Shown here: positions 4,660 through 9,689 of the stretch, piece after piece
How positions within the stretch are numbered: the stretch's first letter is position 1
Layout: the number at the start of each line of letters is the position of its first letter
From: DATCVA01 sp036567205
GTDB taxonomy: Bacteria > Pseudomonadota > Gammaproteobacteria > Burkholderiales > Burkholderiaceae_B
NCBI GenBank assembly: GCA_036567205.1
Contig: DATCVA010000053.1
Coordinates: forward strand, 1 to 9,689
Reading direction: 5' to 3'
DNA length: 9,689 nt
The notes under the pieces: model-generated
Told to the model about the DNA's origin: nothing
What the model saw: the letters and a program-made list of their open reading frames with translations, nothing else
Databases searched by the model: none
Translations under genes and position numbers: made by a program

Positions 4660-7068
4660 GTGCGTTTGGTTTTGTGGGCAATCTTCTTTGCGGTGGGCAG
4701 CGTGTCGGCGGCGCATGCACAGCAGTCCGATCCTGGCGCGGCTCCTTCAGCGCTCCAGTTGCGTGTCTCGCCTAACCTGCAAGTTCACAATAAACTCGAC
4801 GATAACGAAATGTCTGCCTTTCTGGTGGCCGATAAAATTGAAAACGATGCGGACGGCAAGGTAATATTGACCGGGTCGGCCGAGGTGCGGCGCATCGATT
4901 CGGTGGTAAAGGGCGATCGAATCGATTATCAGCGCGAAACCGGACAGGTCAACGTGCTGGGCAATGGCATGATTATGCGCGACGGCAGTATTGTCGAAGG
5001 GCCAGAGCTTCATTTCAACGTTAACAGCGATACAGGCCAGGTCAATGATCCCAACTTTTGGCTGGGAGCAACCGGGGGGGCCGGAAAAGCGGCCAAGGCC
5101 GATATCCTTAGCCGCAGCAAAATGCGGCTGTCCGATGTTACGTACTCGGGCTGCCCGTGCCCCGATCCTGCCTGGTATATAACGTCGTCGCGGGTCGATC
5201 TGGATTTCGCCGAAAACGAAGGTGTGGCCCGTAACGGCGTACTGTTTTTTAAAGGGGTTCCCATACTGGCATCTCCCTACCTGTCATTTCCCATTACCAA
5301 AGACCGCAAATCGGGGTTTTTGATACCTACATACGGTATGTCCAGTAATAGCGGTTTCGAGTTTTCTTTGCCTTATTATTTTAATCTTGCGCCCAATTAC
5401 GATATGACGCTTACGCCGCGCTACCTTAGCAAGCGCGGCACCCAGCTGGGGGGCGAGTTCAGGTATTTGGGCAAAAGCTACAGCGGGCAGTTCACCGGTA
5501 CGTATCTGCCCAGCGACGCAGTGACGAACGAAAAGCGATGGATGTATTCGGCGCAACATTACCAGCGCCTGGGGGGCGGGTTCAATGCGTCGTACGATGT
5601 GCGCGGCGTATCCGACGATAACTATTTCCGTGATTTTTCCACCTTCGGCCTGAACGAGGCCACTACCACTTACTTGCCGCGGGTGGCAACGCTTGGATGG
5701 GGCGGGTACAAGTACTGGAATGCCCATGTGCAGGCCTACACCTACCAGACCTTGCAAGACGAGACCGGCGGTTATCTGATCCCGCCCTACGACAAGCTTC
5801 CAGAGCTTTACGTGCGCGGCGCACGTTACAATTGGGGCGGTTTCGATGTTGCGTCCAATAATTATGCAACCAAGTTCCGGATGCCCGATTTTAAAGACGC
5901 CACGCGTAGTTATGGTTCCGTTTTTGGCGATTATTCGCGGTATCCGAATCAGTCATACGAGGGTACCCGCTTCAGTTCGTATACAACGGTGGCCTACCCG
6001 ATTGTGCGTTCCGGCTGGTATGTCACGCCCAAAGCCGGCTTGCACCTTAGCCAATACAATACCGACTGGAACGGCTTTTCCTTACCGCCGGATACGGTCA
6101 CAGGATCCATGCCGACGTCGCCGCGTACCGAGTCGCGAGTATTGCCAGTCTTGTCGCTAGACTCCGGCATGACATTCGAGCGCCGGACAAGACTTTTTGG
6201 GAACGACTCCATCCAAACCCTGGAGCCCCGGGCTTATTATCTGTATGTGCCTTATACCGACCAATCGCAGCTTCCCGTCTTCGATACCGGTATTGCCTCA
6301 TTCAATTTTTCACAAGCGTTCGACGAGAACCTGTTTAGCGGCGGATGGGATCGAATCGCCAATGCGAATCAGCTTACGTTGGGCCTGACCACGCGTTGGC
6401 TTGATGAGGGCACCGGTTTTGAACGTTTGTCGTTGTCGGCGGCGCAGCGGATTTATTTTGATGATCAGCGTGTAACGCTGCCTTATCAACAACCGCGCAG
6501 GAACAAAAAATCCGATTATCTGGTGGGAGCCGATGCGGCGGTAACCGACAAGCTTAATGTGCGCTTCGACGCTCAATTCAATCCAGAGTCCAATGATCGC
6601 AATCGCATGACCGCCGGCCTTCGCTGGAAGCCCAAGCGATTGGCCAGCCTGTCGGCTGCATATCGCTACGAGCGTGATCCGGCGCAAGTGCAGGACCCTG
6701 CCATCGTTCGCCAAAGGGGTTATGTCGACAACAGCAGAGAGCAAGTGACACTGTCTGGCCAGTGGCCCCTGACCAATAGAATTTATGCTTTGGGACGCGT
6801 TGACTATTCCTTGCAAGAAAAGCGCTCCACCCAAACCATAGTGGGTCTGGAATATAAAGGCGATTGTTGCTGGACGGCGCGTACTGTGTTTCAGCGATAT
6901 GCCGTATCGGCCCAGGACGTCAATACCGCCATATTTTTCCAGCTTGAGCTATCTGGACTGGGTTCCCTTGGGACCGATCCGATGGGTTTGTTGGGCAGAA
7001 CGATTCCTACCTACGAGAACGTGATGCCGCCCATACCCCAAAAAACCACCTTCGAGAGGTATGAATAA
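4660..7068 (+). CDS. lptD: LPS-assembly protein LptD (outer-membrane beta-barrel)
   Basis: Outer-membrane translocon that, plugged by the lipoprotein LptE, inserts LPS into the outer leaflet. From GTG 4660 it has 802 residues, similar to E. coli (784). The first 20 residues form a signal peptide ending AHA before QQSD. An LptA-like beta-jellyroll follows (about 50-150: ADKIENDADGKVILTGSAEV, VKGDRIDYQRETGQV). The barrel begins near FFKGVPILASPYLSFPI with the diagnostic DRKSGFLIPTYG, and runs to the C-terminus with FQLELSGLGSLG. Exactly four cysteines are seen: Cys165 and Cys167 in SGCPCPDP, and adjacent Cys736-Cys737 in GDCCW. The C-terminal pair matches E. coli Cys724/725. The frame also opens at ATG 4612 (16 extra residues), which would put a long polar stretch before the signal peptide. 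Its stop overlaps the surA start (TAATG). Head of the lptD-surA-rsmA unit. Confidence 0.95.
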   Translation: MRLVLWAIFFAVGSVSAAHAQQSDPGAAPSALQLRVSPNLQVHNKLDDNEMSAFLVADKIENDADGKVILTGSAEVRRIDSVVKGDRIDYQRETGQVNVLGNGMIMRDGSIVEGPELHFNVNSDTGQVNDPNFWLGATGGAGKAAKADILSRSKMRLSDVTYSGCPCPDPAWYITSSRVDLDFAENEGVARNGVLFFKGVPILASPYLSFPITKDRKSGFLIPTYGMSSNSGFEFSLPYYFNLAPNYDMTLTPRYLSKRGTQLGGEFRYLGKSYSGQFTGTYLPSDAVTNEKRWMYSAQHYQRLGGGFNASYDVRGVSDDNYFRDFSTFGLNEATTTYLPRVATLGWGGYKYWNAHVQAYTYQTLQDETGGYLIPPYDKLPELYVRGARYNWGGFDVASNNYATKFRMPDFKDATRSYGSVFGDYSRYPNQSYEGTRFSSYTTVAYPIVRSGWYVTPKAGLHLSQYNTDWNGFSLPPDTVTGSMPTSPRTESRVLPVLSLDSGMTFERRTRLFGNDSIQTLEPRAYYLYVPYTDQSQLPVFDTGIASFNFSQAFDENLFSGGWDRIANANQLTLGLTTRWLDEGTGFERLSLSAAQRIYFDDQRVTLPYQQPRRNKKSDYLVGADAAVTDKLNVRFDAQFNPESNDRNRMTAGLRWKPKRLASLSAAYRYERDPAQVQDPAIVRQRGYVDNSREQVTLSGQWPLTNRIYALGRVDYSLQEKRSTQTIVGLEYKGDCCWTARTVFQRYAVSAQDVNTAIFFQLELSGLGSLGTDPMGLLGRTIPTYENVMPPIPQKTTFERYE

Positions 7069-8576
7069 TGCGTAGTCTGCACACTAAACGCCGGCTAGCG
7101 TCTGTGTTGATCCCGATGCTTGGCGTTATGGCGCCTGGCTTTGCCTGGGGCGCCAATATGGCGCAAGCCCCTTTACCCAAGACTCAGGCGCAGAAATCGC
7201 CGCAGTTTGTCGACGGCATTGCCGCCGTGGTCGACAAGCATGTTATTACCCTTAACCAGGTCAATACCGAGGCGCGTGCCGCTGCTGCCGAACTGCAGAA
7301 ACAAAAAATCGCCGTGCCCGATTATCCAACACTGCAAAAACAGGTTTTGCAGCGCATGATTACCGAAGAGCTGGTGCGCCAGGAGGCCGATCGCCAGGGT
7401 ATTCGCGTGTCTGATGGCCAAGTGGATCAGGCGGTGAAAATGGTTGCGCAGCGCAACCGTATTTCTGTAGAAAAATTACGCCAGGAACTCGAGAAAACGG
7501 GAGTGGCCTGGCAAGACTATCTTGATAATTTGCGATCCGAAATTCGTCTGGATCAATTGCGTCAGCGCGCCGTTGACAGCACCATTGTAATTTCCGACGG
7601 CGATATCGATGCATTTCTAAAAAGCCAGGCGCGTCAGGGCGGCCAGTCGGCTGGCAGCCGGACGGCGGCGCAACCCGTGCCAACACCGCGTACGCAGCAG
7701 ACGGGGCCCCAGGTGCTTGGGTTAGCGCAAATCCTGGTGCAAATTCCCGAGGGCGCTTCTGCGTCGCAAGTACAGGAATTGCGGAAAAAAGCCGAGGCTA
7801 TTTTGGCCAAGGTGCGCGCAGGCTCCGACTTTGCCGGCGTTGCAGCAGCCTCTTCAGATGGCCCCAATGCGCTTAAGGGCGGAGAACTTGGCGTGCGTCC
7901 CGCAGGCGGGTGGCCCGACTTGTTCCTTCAGGCTACTCAAAATTTAAATGCGGGCCAGGTCAGCGGTATTGTTCAAAGCGGCAATGGCTTTCATATTTTA
8001 AAGGTGGTCACGCGCGGGCAGGCTGATGCACAAGGCGCACCGCCTGCAGCCAATGCAGGACCCAACCTGGATCGCGCTGCAGCGGTGCAACAGCAAGGCC
8101 CAATGATGGTTACGCAAACGCATGCGCGCCATATTTTGGTCAAGGTCACCAAAGTGGTTACCGACGAGCAGGCTCAAACACGTTTGGAGCAATTGCGCCA
8201 GCGTATTGAAATGGGCGAGAAATTCGACGATCTGGCCAAGCGTTATTCAGAAGACTCTTCGGCGCCGCAAGGCGGGGATCTGGGGTGGCTGACCCCGGGT
8301 GAAACCGTGCCCGCTTTTGAGCAGGCCATGGATGCGTTGCAGCCCGGCCAAATCAGCCAGCCCGTGCACTCGCCCTTTGGGTGGCATTTGATTATGGTTG
8401 AAGAACGGCGCACCAAAAATATGGAAGAAGAATTCAAGCGTATGCAAGCGCGGCAAATCTTGTTCCAGCGACGGGCCGAACCGGCCTTCGAAGACTGGCT
8501 GAACCGGCTGCATGGCGAGGCTTATATCGACAATCGGCTTGCTCCCGAAAACAACCGTCAGCGCCAGGCGCGTTAG
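7068..8576 (+). CDS. surA: Periplasmic chaperone / peptidyl-prolyl isomerase SurA
   Basis: Periplasmic chaperone that escorts unfolded outer-membrane proteins, LptD among them, to the Bam machine. 502 residues; E. coli SurA has 428. A signal peptide covers about residues 1-29 (basic MRSLHTKRR, then a hydrophobic core to AWGA). The SurA N-domain starts at VDGIAAVVDKHVITLNQV (48-65) and runs to about 185. The first parvulin domain is about 217-317 (LAQILVQIPEGAS ... GNGFHILKV). The second is about 351-447 (THARHILVKV ... SEDSSAPQGGDLGWLTPGE ... SPFGWHLIMVEER). The C-terminal helix (about 450-485) completes the chaperone module. The extra length lies mostly in two Gln/Ala/Pro-rich linkers (188-215 and 317-348). 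AGAGG lies 8 nt before the ATG. The start overlaps the lptD stop by one base, coupling the chaperone to its client. Confidence 0.95.
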   Translation: MRSLHTKRRLASVLIPMLGVMAPGFAWGANMAQAPLPKTQAQKSPQFVDGIAAVVDKHVITLNQVNTEARAAAAELQKQKIAVPDYPTLQKQVLQRMITEELVRQEADRQGIRVSDGQVDQAVKMVAQRNRISVEKLRQELEKTGVAWQDYLDNLRSEIRLDQLRQRAVDSTIVISDGDIDAFLKSQARQGGQSAGSRTAAQPVPTPRTQQTGPQVLGLAQILVQIPEGASASQVQELRKKAEAILAKVRAGSDFAGVAAASSDGPNALKGGELGVRPAGGWPDLFLQATQNLNAGQVSGIVQSGNGFHILKVVTRGQADAQGAPPAANAGPNLDRAAAVQQQGPMMVTQTHARHILVKVTKVVTDEQAQTRLEQLRQRIEMGEKFDDLAKRYSEDSSAPQGGDLGWLTPGETVPAFEQAMDALQPGQISQPVHSPFGWHLIMVEERRTKNMEEEFKRMQARQILFQRRAEPAFEDWLNRLHGEAYIDNRLAPENNRQRQAR

Positions 8577-8582
8577 GTTTAT

Positions 8583-9371
8583 ATGGCGCAACATCAGGCT
8601 CGCAAACGTTTCGGACAGCATTTTTTGGTTGATGAAGGGGTAACTGACGCGATTGTGCGCGCGATAGCGCCAAAATCAACCGAGACGGTTGTGGAAATTG
8701 GCCCCGGTTTATCGGCGCTGACCAAGCCGTTAATGTATTTGCTTGATCATTTGACTGTTGTTGAAATCGATCGGGATCTGGCTGCCCGGTTGCGGCGAGA
8801 GCATTCCACCGACCGATTAACCGTCGTGCAAGCCGACGCATTAACGGTGGATTTTTCAACATTGGGCAAGGATCTGCGTATTGTAGGTAACTTGCCCTAC
8901 AATATTTCCAGTCCGCTATTGTTTCATCTTATGGCGTACGCCGGCCAAATCGTGGATCAGCATTTTATGCTGCAACGAGAGGTAATCGACCGGATGGTGG
9001 CTAAACCGTCAGCCTCCGACTATGGCCGCTTGTCGGTTATGCTGCAGTCGCGTTATAGCATGACTAAATTGTTCGACGTGCCGCCCGATGCGTTCGATCC
9101 GCCGCCCCGCGTTGTGTCGGCGGTGGTGCGCATGGTGCCGTTGCCCGATACCCGTTTGAAGCCTCAAAGTGACGCCGCGCTCGAGCAGGTGGTGGCCAAG
9201 GCGTTTGCGCAGCGCCGTAAAATGTTGCGCCGGGGTTTAGGTGACTGGAATATCCTTATCGACTGGGACGCCCTGGGCATCCCTAATACGGCGCGGGCGG
9301 AAGAGCTGTCGGTCGAACAGTTCATTATGCTGGCCGACACGCTGCATGCGGCCGGCGTCCTGAAGACCTGA
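8583..9371 (+). CDS. rsmA: 16S rRNA (adenine1518-N6/adenine1519-N6)-dimethyltransferase
   Basis: RsmA (KsgA) dimethylates two adjacent adenines in the helix 45 loop of 16S rRNA late in small-subunit assembly, using S-adenosylmethionine; its loss gives kasugamycin resistance. 262 residues, a normal size. Motifs: RKRFGQHFL (8-15 region), SAM-binding VEIGPGLSALT (37-47), acidic loop VVEIDRDL (59-66, Glu61 for the ribose), QADAL (83-87), catalytic NLPYNIS (103-109), FDPPPRV (171-177), and the C-terminal QRRKMLRRGL (210-219) and EELSVEQF (240-247). The SAM loop reads GPGLSALT where GPGLGALT is common, a mild change. AGG overlaps the surA stop and sits 5 nt before the ATG. Only 6 nt separate it from surA. 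In many relatives pdxA lies between surA and rsmA; it is absent here. Confidence 0.95.
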   Translation: MAQHQARKRFGQHFLVDEGVTDAIVRAIAPKSTETVVEIGPGLSALTKPLMYLLDHLTVVEIDRDLAARLRREHSTDRLTVVQADALTVDFSTLGKDLRIVGNLPYNISSPLLFHLMAYAGQIVDQHFMLQREVIDRMVAKPSASDYGRLSVMLQSRYSMTKLFDVPPDAFDPPPRVVSAVVRMVPLPDTRLKPQSDAALEQVVAKAFAQRRKMLRRGLGDWNILIDWDALGIPNTARAEELSVEQFIMLADTLHAAGVLKT

Positions 9372-9403
9372 CTCCATTTCTAAATCAACCGTGAACTGTG
9401 TCG

Positions 9404-9435
9404 GCGCAGCAGTCGTATCAATGTACTGCGTGCGC
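9404..9435 (+). terminator. Stem-loop after rsmA, possible transcription end
   Basis: GCGCAGCAGT (9404-9413) pairs with ACTGC/TGCGC (9425-9429 and 9431-9435): ten base pairs with one bulged G (9430) and an 11-nt loop. TTTTT follows at 9446-9450, 10 nt past the stem, further than a textbook intrinsic terminator allows. It lies between convergent rsmA and the SpmB-like gene, where a terminator is expected. Its right arm overlaps the start of repeat copy 2. Confidence 0.4.
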
Positions 9436-9459
9436 TTCGCCTTCGTTTTTACAATTGAT
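9431..9459. repeat. Dispersed intergenic repeat, copy 2
   Basis: Second copy of the element at 152-180, with the same 15-mer at 9431-9445 and 24 of 29 bases identical overall, ending in TTGAT. It can be read from GTG 9430 as VRFAFVFTIDLD..., ending at TAG 9505-9507. Against copy 1, codons 7 and 8 differ only silently (TTC/TTT, ACG/ACA) and codons 6 and 9 conservatively (Ala/Val, Leu/Ile). No ribosome binding site is evident and this frame runs into the opposing gene. Confidence 0.55.
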
Positions 9460-9503
9460 TTGGATTTTGGAAATGGAATAGCATGCCAATTGCGTAACGG
9501 TGT

Positions 9504-9689
9504 TTAGCCGAAAAACCAATAGCACACGGCAATCGATGCAAGCACACCGGCAAAGTCGGCTGCCAGGGCGCAGCCCACGGCGTGACGAGTGCGTTGTATG
9601 CCGACAGCGCCAAAATAGACGGCCAGAACATAAAACGTGGTTTCGGTGCTGCCCTGCACCGTAGCGGCAAGCAAGGCGGGGAAACTGTC
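9504..9689 (-). CDS. Nucleoside-recognition/Gate domain membrane protein (SpmB-like), C-terminal part
   Basis: The last 61 codons enter from the right edge and end at TAA (9506-9504). The protein reads DSFPALLAATVQGSTETTFY, then VLAVYFGAVGI, then RRT-like QRTRHAVGCALAADFAGVLA, then a hydrophobic tail ending CYWFFG. The QGSTETTFYVLAVYFGAVGI stretch is a hallmark of the Gate/nucleoside-recognition family that includes Bacillus spore maturation protein SpmB; in non-sporulating proteobacteria the homologues are inner-membrane proteins of unclear role. Two hydrophobic segments are visible (about residues 18-31 and 42-60). It converges on rsmA. The start and most of the protein lie outside the window, so only the family is called. 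Confidence 0.8.
   Translation of the reverse strand, partial: DSFPALLAATVQGSTETTFYVLAVYFGAVGIQRTRHAVGCALAADFAGVLASIAVCYWFFG

Noticed and set aside
5284..5757. 157-codon frame on the - strand inside lptD
   Set aside because: It lies wholly antisense to a well-conserved part of the LptD barrel and has no recognisable protein features.
6310..6834. 174-codon frame on the - strand inside lptD
   Set aside because: Another antisense frame opposite conserved LptD sequence; composition is explained by the sense codons.
8247..8862. Two overlapping - strand frames across the surA/rsmA junction
   Set aside because: Both are antisense to clearly coding surA and rsmA and overlap one another; no family resemblance.

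Overview
The window looks like a chromosomal core region of a betaproteobacterium, most likely order Burkholderiales, family Alcaligenaceae (Bordetella/Pusillimonas-like). This rests on protein resemblance to families I recognise and on the arrangement of lptD-surA-rsmA divergent from amgK-murU. By eye the GC content is moderate, lower than classical Bordetella, so I do not name a genus. I saw no mobile element, CRISPR array, tRNA or rRNA gene.

Layout, left to right. Bases 1-1830 hold the end of a polar amino acid ABC transporter operon on the + strand: the last 17 residues of a substrate-binding protein, a roughly 210-base gap, then a permease and an ATPase overlapping by 4 nt. Bases 1861-4517 hold three genes on the - strand: murU and amgK, overlapping by one base, which form the peptidoglycan recycling pair making UDP-MurNAc, and further downstream a DUF6776-like single-pass membrane protein with a coiled coil. 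A divergent intergenic region (4518-4659) separates these from lptD, surA and rsmA on the + strand. These three are tightly packed: lptD and surA overlap by one base, and surA and rsmA are 6 nt apart. At the right edge, the C-terminus of a nucleoside-recognition/Gate-type membrane protein (SpmB-like) enters on the - strand, convergent with rsmA.

Functionally the centre of the window is about building the envelope. LptD is the outer-membrane LPS translocon. SurA is the periplasmic chaperone that helps fold barrels such as LptD. AmgK and MurU recycle cell-wall MurNAc. RsmA is the 16S rRNA dimethyladenosine methyltransferase often carried at the end of this cluster.

I did not find a clearly new system. 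The most notable signals are a short dispersed repeat in the two outer intergenic regions whose differences look partly like codon changes, an amino acid permease with an extra hydrophobic insert of about 60 residues, the cysteine layout of LptD, and a start-site puzzle with a hairpin at the 5' end of lptD.
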